This document shows positions 41,772 through 50,202 of a stretch of 64,000 nucleotides of DNA, piece by piece. A program made the position numbers and the translations under genes. How positions within the stretch are numbered: the first letter of the stretch is position 1; every line of letters begins with the position of its first letter. The notes below the pieces were generated by a model. That model made no database searches. It had not been told where the DNA came from and saw only the letters and a list, made by a program, of their open reading frames with translations. This stretch comes from Kibdelosporangium philippinense. Its GTDB lineage: Bacteria > Actinomycetota > Actinomycetes > Mycobacteriales > Pseudonocardiaceae. The stretch covers positions 558,001 to 622,000 of the forward strand of contig NZ_JAJVCN010000003.1 in NCBI RefSeq assembly GCF_021390435.2. Direction: 5' to 3'.

Positions 41772-42536
41772 TCACGAATCCTTGAGGATCTTCTGCACGG
41801 CCTCGCGGGCTTTGCGGTCCATGTCCGCGATCGCCGCGCGGCGCGCGGCTTTGGCTTCGTAGTCGGCAAGGCGGTCCCTGACGACCTTCGCGGGCGTGCC
41901 CACCGCGATCGCGTAATCCGGAATGTCCCCGCGTACCACCGAATGCGCGCCGAGAACGCAGCCTCGACCGATTCTCGTTCCACGCAGGACCGAGACCTTG
42001 GTGCCGATCCACGTGTCCGGACCGATCCGGACCGGCGACTTGACGATGCCCTGGTCCTTGATCGGGATGTGGATGTCCTCGACGACGTGGTCGAAGTCGC
42101 AGATGTACACCCAGTCCGCGACCAGTGACGCGTCGCCGAACTCGATGTCGAGGTAGCAGTTGACCACATTGGCCCTGCCGAACACGGCCTTGTCGCCGAT
42201 CCGCAGCGAGCCTTCGTGGCAGCGGATCGCGTTGCCGTCGCCGATGTGCACCCAGCGGCCGATCTCCATCCGGCCGTAGCCTGGCCGGCAGTGGATCTCC
42301 ACGTTCTTGCCGAGGAACACCATGCCGCGCAGGATGATGTGCGGGTTGAGCAGCCGGAACTTCAGCAGCCGGTAGTAGCGGACCAGGTACCACGGGGAGT
42401 ACGCCCGGTTACGCAGAATCCAGCGCAGCGAGTCCATCGTCAGGAATTTGGCCTGTTGCGGATCGCGCCGCGCCCGCCACCAGCCACGAGCCCTCGCGGC
42501 CATCGGCGAACCCCACATCGACGTCATAAGCGTCAC
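41772..42536 (-). CDS. Left-handed beta-helix acyl/acetyltransferase (Rv3034c type)
   Basis: 254 residues from GTG 42536 (ATG 42527 or 42518 possible). Hexapeptide-repeat transferase: IGRWVHIGDGNAIRCHEGSL, PVRIGPDTWIGTKVSVLRGT and GRGCVLGAHSVVRGDIPDYA. The active-site pattern CDFDHVVEDIHIPI resembles sugar O-acetyltransferases. MGLP carries acetyl, isobutyryl, succinyl and octanoyl groups, so sugar acylation within this locus is plausible but not shown. Confidence 0.85.
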   Translation of the reverse strand: MTLMTSMWGSPMAARARGWWRARRDPQQAKFLTMDSLRWILRNRAYSPWYLVRYYRLLKFRLLNPHIILRGMVFLGKNVEIHCRPGYGRMEIGRWVHIGDGNAIRCHEGSLRIGDKAVFGRANVVNCYLDIEFGDASLVADWVYICDFDHVVEDIHIPIKDQGIVKSPVRIGPDTWIGTKVSVLRGTRIGRGCVLGAHSVVRGDIPDYAIAVGTPAKVVRDRLADYEAKAARRAAIADMDRKAREAVQKILKDS

Positions 42537-42571
42537 GGTAGTTGACCACCAGCGGCCACCTCACACCCCCG

Positions 42572-42681
42572 CCGTGTCCACCACTCCGACACACCGTGTC
42601 CACCACTCCGACACACCGTGTCCACCGTTCCGGCACACCGTGTCCACCGTTCCGGCACACCGAAACACACTTTCCAGCACA
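42572..42681 (+). repeat. 22-bp direct repeat array, 4 units plus a degenerate fifth
   Basis: Units start exactly every 22 bp at 42572, 42594, 42616, 42638 and 42660. The first two read CCGTGTCCACCACTCCGACA plus CA. The next two replace ACTCCGACA by GTTCCGGCA. The fifth matches at 14 of 22. There are no spacers, so this is not a CRISPR. The array lies directly upstream of the acyltransferase at 41772-42536, and its complement follows at 42719-42762. Confidence 0.92.
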
Positions 42682-42718
42682 GTGAGTCGCACGCTGCATC
42701 TGTGCTCGTGCATTTCCC

Positions 42719-42762
42719 TGTTCCGGAATGGTGGACACGGTGTTCTGGAACGGTGGACACGG
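42719..42762 (-). repeat. 22-bp repeat array, two units in opposite orientation
   Basis: Two consecutive 22-bp units (42719-42740, 42741-42762) in the reverse orientation of the first array, ending 2 bp after the stop of the TPR gene on the minus strand. With 42572-42681 they can form a long imperfect hairpin over a 37-nt loop. Confidence 0.9.
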
Positions 42763-42764
42763 CT

Positions 42765-45206
42765 TTAGATGATGTCCACTGTGCAGAAGATGCGGAGGTT
42801 TTCCGCTGCTGCCTTTGTTGCCGGGTGGCCCGCTCCGAGGGATGCACGCAGGCTTGCGACGCTCTGTTTCTGCAGCTCAGCGGACTCGTCCAGCTGGCCG
42901 AGGCCGCGCAGGTGCAGTGCGAGATTCGTGGCGATGAAGCTGGCGTACGGGTGATCAGCGGGCAGGCCGCGCCGCGCACGCTCCAAAGTGTCGTTGCCGA
43001 GGTCACGCGCGGCGGCGTACTGCCCGGCTCTGGCCAGGTCGTTGGCCAGATTCGCGGCGCACACCAGGCTGAACGGGTGGTCCTCGCCCAGTGCCGAGCG
43101 CATCCGGTTCATCGCCTTCTCGTTCAAGCCGCGTGCCGTGGACAACTCACCGAGGACATGCAGCGTGACGGCCACATTCGTGGCTGCGGCAAGGGTGAAT
43201 GGGTGGTGTTGCCCCCAGGCTCGCTGGGCCAGTGCGTGGACGTGCAGGCCGAGCCTGCGTGCCTCTTCGAGCCTGCCGAGCTGCCGCAGGGCCACCGAGA
43301 CGTTCATCGCGGCCGAGATGGCTTCCGGCGCCGACTCGCCGTACCTCCCAATGAGACCGTCGAGCGCGACTTGGCCGAGCGGCAACGCGTTCGCCGCGTC
43401 ACCCGCCAGACGTCTTGCCGCAGAAAGGGTTCCGGTCGCGCGCAATGTCATCGCGTGCCGGATGCCGACGTGGTCACGCAGCCGCTGCACGGTGTCTTCC
43501 TGAACCTGACAGGCTTCCAGCCATCTGCCGCATGCGATCAGATCGAGCGCCCAACTGCTCAAGGTGGACAGTGTGGATCGGTGATTCTCGCCAAGGAGAT
43601 CGGTTTTCCGTTCTGCCGCGTCCTCGTTGAGTGTTCGCGCGGCGTCGAAGTCGCCACACAGTCGCAGCGCCGCCGCGTACTTGGTCGCCGCTTCCAGCGT
43701 GTCGGGATCGTCCTCACCGAACGCGCTACGGGCTCGCTGGTACGCGAACTTGCCCAAAGCCATCCCGGACACGAATTCCCCAGCAGCACAAAGGTCTTCG
43801 GCGACGGATTGGGCCGACAACAGAGTGTCCTCGTGGTCCGAGCCGAGGTTCTCCCGCGATCGTGACACAGTGGACTCTCCGATTCGACTGGCCTCTTCGA
43901 ACAGTCCCGCTTGCCGTGACGACCGTGCCAGCCAACGGGATGCCACCAATGCTTCCCTGCTGCCATCGCGCCATCGATCCACAAGGGACTTCGCAAAGGC
44001 GCGCGCGTCGTCTGGATGTCCCCATGTTGACAAGAAGTTCGCCATATTGAGAGCGGACCTGCGGACCTGCGGATCACCTGAGTCGGCAACCCCGCTGGCC
44101 AGCATGTGCGGCAGCAGATCGGCGTACCGCGACCAGTTCGCCACGTTCTCCGGATCGTTCGGATCGGCTTGCGCCAGCAGCGCGTGCGCGTCGCGTCTGT
44201 GCAGTTCGTCGTGCGGGATCCGGCTCGTCAGCTGGAATGTGTCGGTGCGATGGTCCACCTTGGCCAGTCCACGTGCGCCTGCCTGCCGGATCGCGCGGCT
44301 GAGCATGACCGGGTCCATCCCGGCGAACAACGCGCGCGAAATCGGCGCGTCCGCGAAGAACGCGCAGACTTTCAGGGCATCTTCGCAGTCGGTGTCCGGG
44401 GTCTCACGTGGCCAGGAGACGTCCAGAGCGTTGCGCGCGGGCGTATGCGATGTGACGACCACATGCCCAGGGCCAGTGGGGAAGAACGGCCGTACGTCGT
44501 CGATCCGTTCGGCGTTGTCGAAGATCAGCAGGGAATTCCGGGTGCGCAAGGCATCGAGGACAGCGGGCACCGCGGCTCTGACACTCGGTTCGACCGGCAG
44601 CTTGAGCCGCAGCGCGAGTTTGACCAGGGCGATCCGGACCTGCGTCGGGTGCGCGGCCGGAATCCACCAGACGATCTCGTGATCCGTGGCGCGCCGGTAG
44701 GCGTACTCGATGGCAAGTTCGGACTTTCCCGGACCGATCAAGACGGCCGGGCTGCGGTCCCTGATGTCGGCAAGCTGTTGCGCAAGCGGCGTGAAATCGC
44801 ATGCGCGGGGCGGTATTTCGCCCCACACCACCGGGTGCTCGGTTCGGACAGCGCCCCGCTGGCGCGGCACGTCACCGCCGAGCATCTGCCGCGCCCACGA
44901 CACCGCCCGCGATCTTGGCTCCAGTTCGCCAAGAACCCGCAGGAACGCCGACAACGCGCCAGGATGCTGGTCGCATGCCAGCAGGATGCTGTAGATGTGC
45001 TGCCGGGTCGATGGGAAATGCCTGACCTGCAAGGGCAGGCCAAGATGCTGGGCGACCAGGTCGAGGCACAGTCCCCGACCGATCGGATCGCGCAGCACCT
45101 GCACCTGTTCCAAGGTCTCGACGACCGGCTGCCAGACATCCCGCCGCCGTCCCAGGCCAGCCAACGGCCACACGGTTGCACCTCCCGTGTTATTCAGCGC
45201 CCGCAT
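42765..45206 (-). CDS. EAD/NB-ARC-like/TPR protein (STAND-type), with degenerate P-loop
   Basis: 813 residues from ATG 45206; the frame is open upstream but overlaps the EAD gene. An N-terminal effector-associated-like domain (about 12-98; VVETLEQVQVLRDP, LACDQHPGALSAFLRVLGEL), then a compressed NB-ARC region (about 120-300) and about 480 residues of TPR-like repeats (for example ALRLCGDFDAARTLNEDA, ALRQLGRLEEARRLG). Walker A reads AVLIGPGKSELA (about 154-165), where the usual form is GxGGxGK[ST]; residues are missing. Walker B LLIFDNAE is present. The ARC part is very short. It may be inactive or highly divergent. STAND proteins with EADs act in conflict and defence signalling. Confidence 0.72.
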   Translation of the reverse strand: MRALNNTGGATVWPLAGLGRRRDVWQPVVETLEQVQVLRDPIGRGLCLDLVAQHLGLPLQVRHFPSTRQHIYSILLACDQHPGALSAFLRVLGELEPRSRAVSWARQMLGGDVPRQRGAVRTEHPVVWGEIPPRACDFTPLAQQLADIRDRSPAVLIGPGKSELAIEYAYRRATDHEIVWWIPAAHPTQVRIALVKLALRLKLPVEPSVRAAVPAVLDALRTRNSLLIFDNAERIDDVRPFFPTGPGHVVVTSHTPARNALDVSWPRETPDTDCEDALKVCAFFADAPISRALFAGMDPVMLSRAIRQAGARGLAKVDHRTDTFQLTSRIPHDELHRRDAHALLAQADPNDPENVANWSRYADLLPHMLASGVADSGDPQVRRSALNMANFLSTWGHPDDARAFAKSLVDRWRDGSREALVASRWLARSSRQAGLFEEASRIGESTVSRSRENLGSDHEDTLLSAQSVAEDLCAAGEFVSGMALGKFAYQRARSAFGEDDPDTLEAATKYAAALRLCGDFDAARTLNEDAAERKTDLLGENHRSTLSTLSSWALDLIACGRWLEACQVQEDTVQRLRDHVGIRHAMTLRATGTLSAARRLAGDAANALPLGQVALDGLIGRYGESAPEAISAAMNVSVALRQLGRLEEARRLGLHVHALAQRAWGQHHPFTLAAATNVAVTLHVLGELSTARGLNEKAMNRMRSALGEDHPFSLVCAANLANDLARAGQYAAARDLGNDTLERARRGLPADHPYASFIATNLALHLRGLGQLDESAELQKQSVASLRASLGAGHPATKAAAENLRIFCTVDII

Positions 45207-45216
45207 TGGGAATAGC

Positions 45217-45797
45217 TCAGTCGACCGAATCCGACAACAGCAGCCGCTGGATACCCTCCAATCGGCGTACTCCCCCGGAGTCGCCGTCGAGCTGGCGGAC
45301 CGCCTCGATGAGGGCGGGCATGCCCTGTTCATGCCGAAGGCAGGTCCGTACCAAAGCGAAAACATGCATCCTGGTCACCGGGCTGTACGGCACCGAATTG
45401 GCGATGACGGGCGGCAGCAGGTCGATCAGCATCGCCCGGCTGTTCGGCTCACGGACGAACGGGAGTTCGAGCAGAGCGTCCACGACGGAACCGCACTCGG
45501 TTCCTGAGCGATCACGTCGTGAAAGAAGTCGTTCGACGCGATGAGCGCGAGCATGCCACCGCTCTGTGCCAAAGCGGACTTCGCCGATTTGGCATCCAGG
45601 ATGCGGAACGCGAGATTCACCGCGTGGCTGACCACACCGTCGGGATTCTCGTAAACCTCGCCGCGATGCAGTGCGACGCGCAACTGCACTCGCGTTTCCA
45701 GCGTGCGCACGTCGTTGTACCGGCGCAATGCCGCGAAGGACACGCGCAGCATGTCGTACAAGCTCTCGTGGATCGTGCGCAGGTCACGACGGATCAC
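45217..45797 (-). pseudogene. Cyclase-like/EAD2 protein gene, truncated and frameshifted
   Basis: From GTG 45797: a fragment of a nucleotidyl-cyclase-like fold (RVQLRVALHRGEVYENPDG, VVSHAVNLAFRILDAKSA, then GGMLALIASNDFFHDVIAQ). The usual N-terminal part with its DRGDG-type metal-site motif is missing. At about 45485 the frame changes, and the next part (VDALLELPFVREPNSRAMLI, VPYSPVTRMHVFALVRTCLR, PALIEAVRQLDGDS) is a well-preserved effector-associated domain 2. In related proteins a linker joins the two, so a deletion as well as a frameshift is likely. It lies just before the EAD/TPR gene, its natural partner. Confidence 0.65.
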
Positions 45798-45900
45798 TCC
45801 CCATAATCGCCGCCCCAGGCCGGTGTGGCGAGTCCAACCACAGCTGGCAGCTGGGTGAGAATTGTTGTGTTCCAGGTCGTTTACTTGGCAACCTGTTGGA

Positions 45901-46569
45901 GTGGACACAGGTCCGGACAGTTTCTGGGAGAGGCTGACAGCCGCGGAACGCGGTGTGCTCGAACAAGCCTCATCGCGGCGTGGCTACACGCCGGGTGAGT
46001 ACCTTTGTCATGAAGGTGACCAGTCCAAGCACGTGATAGTGGTGATCTCCGGACACGTTCAGGTGATCACCCACACGCAGGACGGCAGGGAACTCGTGAT
46101 CGCGCTGCGCAGCGCGGGCGACATCCTCGGCGAGATGGCAGCCCTGTACGACCAACCCCGCACGGCAACCCTGCGCGCACTGGACAAAGTCGACGCGATC
46201 ACCATACCCAGCAACAGATTCATCCACCTGGCGCAGACCCGGGCGAAGCTGTCGTGGACCCTGCTCGGCGTCCTGCACGCCCGCTTCGGCGAACTGAACC
46301 AGCAACGCGCGGAATACGGCGGCGGCACCGCAAGCCATCGCGTGTATGCCCAAATCGCGCAGATGGCCGCGGAGTACGGAAAACGCAACGGCTCGTCCAT
46401 CGAGATCAAAGCGGGGCTCACCCAACAACAACTCGCCGACGGCGCGGCGACGTCCCGCGAGTCATACGCTCGGGCGCTGCGGGTCTTGCGCCAGCGTGGC
46501 ATCATCAGCACAGGTCGCGGCTGGATCCGCGTTCACCACCTTGACGAGCTACGTCGATTGGCTCGTTAG
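45901..46569 (+). CDS. Crp/Fnr-family transcriptional regulator
   Basis: About 222 residues from GTG 45901 (TTG 45862 possible). Cyclic-nucleotide-binding-type beta roll (RGYTPGEYLCHEGDQSKHVI, LRSAGDILGEMAALYDQPRT) and a C-terminal winged helix (LTQQQLADGAATSRESYARA, then LRVLRQRGIISTGRGWIRV). The cAMP pocket sequence GEMAALYDQPRTATLRA is close to Crp. There are no Fnr-type Cys clusters. It is divergent from the EAD genes and may control them. Confidence 0.9.
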   Translation: MDTGPDSFWERLTAAERGVLEQASSRRGYTPGEYLCHEGDQSKHVIVVISGHVQVITHTQDGRELVIALRSAGDILGEMAALYDQPRTATLRALDKVDAITIPSNRFIHLAQTRAKLSWTLLGVLHARFGELNQQRAEYGGGTASHRVYAQIAQMAAEYGKRNGSSIEIKAGLTQQQLADGAATSRESYARALRVLRQRGIISTGRGWIRVHHLDELRRLAR

Positions 46570-46652
46570 TGCCCCTTCTGTGTCAGTTGACACAGAGATT
46601 CCGCGCCATTCCGGGTTTCATCAGTATCACGAAACCCGAGGAGGGGGCGCAG

Positions 46653-46910
46653 ATGGACCCGTTTCTTCCAGCTCCGGACCCAGGCAGGTGGCGCCGCGGA
46701 TTCTTCGCCGCGTGCATCGCGATCCCGTTCACAGCCATGCAAATCTGGGCGATCACGGTGGTGCTGAGCACCGCGACCATGGACGGCGCGGCAGGACTCG
46801 CGTTCCTCCTCGCCGTCGGGGGCTCGGTGGTCGCGGTGCTCGACGGATGGCGCTGGGCATGGCGCCTCGGCCGCAACTCGGCCGAAGGAGTACCCGAACC
46901 AGCACGATGA
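46653..46910 (+). CDS. Small two-helix membrane protein
   Basis: 85 residues from ATG 46653, with GAGGAGGGGG upstream. Two hydrophobic segments (FFAACIAIPFTAMQIWAITV and GLAFLLAVGGSVVAVLDGW). It follows the Crp-type gene by 83 bp. Function unknown. Confidence 0.6.
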   Translation: MDPFLPAPDPGRWRRGFFAACIAIPFTAMQIWAITVVLSTATMDGAAGLAFLLAVGGSVVAVLDGWRWAWRLGRNSAEGVPEPAR

Positions 46911-46929
46911 TCTCGCTCGCTACCGATGG

Positions 46930-46968
46930 AGCGGGACCGCCGGCCCGAGGGGGGTCGACGGTCCCGCT
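46930..46968. terminator. Terminator-like hairpin after the small membrane gene
   Basis: AGCGGGACCG (46930-46939) pairs with 46959-46968, a perfect 10-bp stem with a 19-nt GC-rich loop, 20 bp after the stop codon. Confidence 0.65.
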
Positions 46969-47037
46969 ACCCCAATCGTGTGACCGGTGTGGCTTCGCAT
47001 GGGGCTCGGCCAGTCAGCGAAACGAAGTCACCTTTTG

Positions 47038-47073
47038 CTGCCTCGCCTCATGGGGCTGTCTGAGGCGAGGCAG
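47038..47073. terminator. Hairpin in the convergent gap
   Basis: CTGCCTCGCCTCA (47038-47050) pairs perfectly with 47061-47073, a 13-bp stem with a 10-nt loop. It lies between the small membrane gene and the convergent methyltransferase, so it may serve transcription from either side. The rest of 46911-47287 shows no convincing gene. Confidence 0.6.
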
Positions 47074-47287
47074 TGCTCCCAGCGGTCGGGCGTTCGTGCC
47101 GCGCCCCCTGTGGACAACCTCAGCACGACAACCGAAACTGTCAGACCCCTTCGGTAACGTAAAAATCAGGGATCCCCTTGGTGGAATTCCTGTTGCGGTG
47201 AAGCATGGGCGAGGCGCGGCGGATGCAGGTCAGGCTTCAGGGCGCCGATCAAGCTCCGCGATACCGAGCAAGCCTTCGCGGCGTGGG

Positions 47288-48448
47288 TCAGGCTTCGGCA
47301 GGGATGCGTTCTGCTTTGCACAGCAAGGCTGTTGGCGTCTGGCCGATTCGGGTCAGCACCACGGTCGCCTCCGCCTCTCCCCGCAACTTGAGGCGGGGGC
47401 GCACAGCGTTGGGATCCACGTCCAACCCACGAACCAAGATCTCCAGTCGCCCAACGCCATGCTTGCCAAGCACTTGACGCAACGACTTCTCTGAGTACCG
47501 ACCGTACTCAATCATCCGGAACGCCCGGATCCCCGGCGGCGGCCGATCCCCGGTCAAGTAAGCGATCCGCGGATCCAGCTGCGCCAACCCATGTGCGGCC
47601 GCGTAATGCCGCACGAGCCCAGCCCGGACCACGGCACCATCCGGGTCGATGATCCACTCCGCGGGCGCGGTCACCGGGCAGGAATCCGGCGACGCGTCCG
47701 TGATCGTCCACGGGTCCATTGCGGACCGAAGGACCGTTGCCCGACGCTGAACACCAGGCGTGGCAAGCGATCCGGTCCACAGGCACGATTCGCGAACAGA
47801 GCCGTCGAGCGAGACCAACTCGATCTCCGATGCCCACGGGACATCCGCGGGATCAATCCCCGGCGCGCACTTCACGGCCATGTCCCGGTCACGGTACACC
47901 GAGGCCAGAGCATCCAGCGGCGGCGTGAAATCAGCCGGACGCCACCGCCGCCGACCCGAAGAATCCCGGCGGGCAGGGTCGGCGAGGATCGCGGCATCCC
48001 GTGTGACCGGATGCACAGCGTCCGCCTGAACGATCGGGCGCCCTGTGTTGTGCCGCGCCATCGCCACACGCACCGGATCCAAGTCCGAACCAACCGCGAA
48101 TCCGGGAAAATGCACGAGTTCCGTGCCGATTGAGCACGTCACATCATGGACGACGCGACCTGAAAACCGTTGCGCTCGATGTGCCGCAACCTGCCACGGC
48201 GTTGCCTGCTGCAAAGCGTCATCCGTGAACAGCCAGCCAGTGACGTCCAGTTTGGACACTGCCTTTCGGCGCAGCAGCACCGTTTCCAACAGCATCGGTG
48301 CGCGGTCGCCGAAAGAACGACGCGCCGAACCGACGTCGGCGAGGTGAGTCGCCGACGTCAATGGCAGTTTGTCGATCTCCGCGAGGGCCGCTTCACCGGC
48401 CGGTGAGCCGAGAAAAGCGACATCCTCAAGGGTGAAGCGGTATCCCAC
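47288..48448 (-). CDS. Class I methyltransferase-fold protein (Rv3037c type)
   Basis: 386 residues. Rossmann motif VVHDVTCSIGTELVHFPGFA then VGSDLDPVRVAMARHN and ADPARRDSSGRRRW (a DPAR variant of the catalytic DPPY-like motif). The C-terminal part holds GLVRHYAAAHGLAQLDPRI and REL-type loops resembling the THUMP-like domain family. Nucleic-acid or tRNA methylation is possible, but the true substrate is unknown. The orthologue Rv3037c lies in the same conserved neighbourhood. Confidence 0.8.
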   Translation of the reverse strand: MGYRFTLEDVAFLGSPAGEAALAEIDKLPLTSATHLADVGSARRSFGDRAPMLLETVLLRRKAVSKLDVTGWLFTDDALQQATPWQVAAHRAQRFSGRVVHDVTCSIGTELVHFPGFAVGSDLDPVRVAMARHNTGRPIVQADAVHPVTRDAAILADPARRDSSGRRRWRPADFTPPLDALASVYRDRDMAVKCAPGIDPADVPWASEIELVSLDGSVRESCLWTGSLATPGVQRRATVLRSAMDPWTITDASPDSCPVTAPAEWIIDPDGAVVRAGLVRHYAAAHGLAQLDPRIAYLTGDRPPPGIRAFRMIEYGRYSEKSLRQVLGKHGVGRLEILVRGLDVDPNAVRPRLKLRGEAEATVVLTRIGQTPTALLCKAERIPAEA

Positions 48449-48451
48449 GGC

Positions 48452-49405
48452 TCACGGCTTGGTGCCGGTGATCATGACGTTGTAGAACAGCTCACGCGGC
48501 GCCAGACCACGCAGGATGTTCTCGTCCACCCAGGACAGTCGCTGCCAGGCCCGGTAGGCGAACATTCGCCAGCCGAACGTCAGCTTCTCCTGTGGCACAG
48601 CGGCTTCGAATGTCCGCACCGGCCAGCCGAACAACGCGGCCGCCAGCTCTTCGGTCTTCGCTTGCACGTTGGCGCCGCCTGCGTCCCTGACCAGCTTCTC
48701 CAGCTCGGTCGGGTCGAAGGTGTGCAGGTCGACGACCGCTTCAAGGGCTGCGGCGCGCGAGGACTCGTCGAGCTCCTCCTGCGGACGGCGCCAGGAGTTC
48801 AGCGCGGGCAACTTGGTGATGTTCGTGGTCAGCCACCACGTGATCTGGCCGAGTTTGCGCGCGTACGCGTTTCCGATCTTCGTCGGCTCGCCCGCGAACA
48901 CGAACCGGCCGCCCGGCTTGAGCACGCGCAGGACCTCCCGGAACGCCGTGGGCAGGTCGGGGATGTGGTGCAGCACCGCGTGCCCGACGACCAGGTCGAA
49001 ACTGTTGTCGTCGTACGGGATCCGCTCCGCGTCGGCCACTCGGCCGTCCACGTCGAGTCCAAGACCGCGAGCGTTGTTCAGTGCGACCTGGACCATGCCC
49101 GGCGACAGGTCCGTGACCGAGCCTTTCTTGATCACGCCGCCCTGCATCAGGTTCAGCAGGAAAAAACCCGTGCCACAGCCCAGTTCCAGCGCCGTCTCGT
49201 ACGGCCAGTCGTTCTTGCCCGCGACGGATTCGAAGCGGCCGGTGGCGTACTCGATGCAGCGCTCGTCGTACGAGATCGACCACTTCTCGTCGTAGGTGCC
49301 CGCTTCCCAGTCGTGGTACAGCACGTTGGCGAGCTTCGGGTCCTGCCAGGCCGCCTCGACTTGTTCGGCCGTCGCGTGCGGGTTGGGCGCGGGGTCACTT
49401 GCCAC
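48452..49405 (-). CDS. Class I SAM-dependent methyltransferase (Rv3038c type)
   Basis: 317 residues from GTG 49405. The Rossmann core has ALELGCGTGFFLLNLMQGG (motif I), VTDLSPGMVQVALNNA and HAVLHHIPDLPTAFREVLRV. The N-terminal 75 residues include YHDWEAGTYDEKWSISYDER. Its C-terminal third may form a lipid- or polyketide-binding cap. The gene overlaps the enoyl-CoA hydratase by 11 bp, so it is co-transcribed, as in mycobacteria. Confidence 0.87.
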   Translation of the reverse strand: MASDPAPNPHATAEQVEAAWQDPKLANVLYHDWEAGTYDEKWSISYDERCIEYATGRFESVAGKNDWPYETALELGCGTGFFLLNLMQGGVIKKGSVTDLSPGMVQVALNNARGLGLDVDGRVADAERIPYDDNSFDLVVGHAVLHHIPDLPTAFREVLRVLKPGGRFVFAGEPTKIGNAYARKLGQITWWLTTNITKLPALNSWRRPQEELDESSRAAALEAVVDLHTFDPTELEKLVRDAGGANVQAKTEELAAALFGWPVRTFEAAVPQEKLTFGWRMFAYRAWQRLSWVDENILRGLAPRELFYNVMITGTKP

Positions 49406-50174
49406 TGAAGGTCGCCTTTCCTGGGCCGTTGGCGATGAAGGACTCCATTCCGGCAGTCCGGTCCTCGGTGGAGAACAGTCCGGTGAACAGCGCGGTCTCC
49501 AAGCGCAGACCGGCGTTCAAGTCGCCGTCCAGCCCGCCGTCGATCGCGGCCTTCGCCGCGGCCAGCGCACGAGTCGCGGCGCCGGTGAACTGGCCAGCCC
49601 ACTTCCGCGCGGCCGTGTACACGTCGTCGGGCGCCACGACCTCGTCGACCATGCCGATCCGGAGTGCCTCTTCGGCCTCGACGAACCGGCCGGAGTAGAC
49701 GATGTCCTTGGTCTTGCTGGGGCCGATCAGCCGCGCGAGCCGCTGCGTGCCGCCCGCGCCGGGGATGATGCCAAGCAGGATCTCCGGCTGGCCGACCTTG
49801 GCGTTGTCGCCCGCGATCCGCCGGTCGCAGCACAGCGCCAGCTCGTAGCCGCCGCCAAGCGCGTACCCGGTGATCGCCGCGACCGTCGGCTTCGGCAGTT
49901 CGGCGACGATCGTGAGCGTCTTGGACAACTCGGGGGCGTAGTCCGCGATGTCGGTATGCCCCATCTTGGCGAACTCTTTGACGTCCGCGCCGGCCGCGAA
50001 CACCTTCGGGCCGCCGTAGATGATCACGGACTTGACCTCGGGCCGCTCGCCCGCCTCGATCGCCACTTCGCGCAACTCCGCCTGGAGCTGCCGGTTCAAC
50101 GCGTTCATCGGCGGCCGGTCCAGCCGGATGGTGCCGATCCCGTCCGCTACCTCGAGCTTGACGAACTCACCCAT
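49395..50174 (-). CDS. Enoyl-CoA hydratase (crotonase family)
   Basis: 259 residues. Oxyanion hole sequences FAAGADVKEF and GYALGGGYELALCCD; both catalytic glutamates are present (GGGYELA and VGQPEILLGIIPGAGGTQRL). It hydrates trans-2-enoyl-CoA in beta-oxidation. Orthologue of echA17 (Rv3039c). Electron transfer flavoprotein genes nearby fit a fatty-acid-oxidation neighbourhood. Confidence 0.94.
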   Translation of the reverse strand: MGEFVKLEVADGIGTIRLDRPPMNALNRQLQAELREVAIEAGERPEVKSVIIYGGPKVFAAGADVKEFAKMGHTDIADYAPELSKTLTIVAELPKPTVAAITGYALGGGYELALCCDRRIAGDNAKVGQPEILLGIIPGAGGTQRLARLIGPSKTKDIVYSGRFVEAEEALRIGMVDEVVAPDDVYTAARKWAGQFTGAATRALAAAKAAIDGGLDGDLNAGLRLETALFTGLFSTEDRTAGMESFIANGPGKATFSGK

Positions 50175-50202
50175 GCTCGGAGGTTACCTCCCAGTAGCCA
50201 GC

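Noticed and set aside
42572..42762. CRISPR array
   Set aside because: The units are contiguous with no spacers, there are no cas genes, and a second array runs in the opposite direction.
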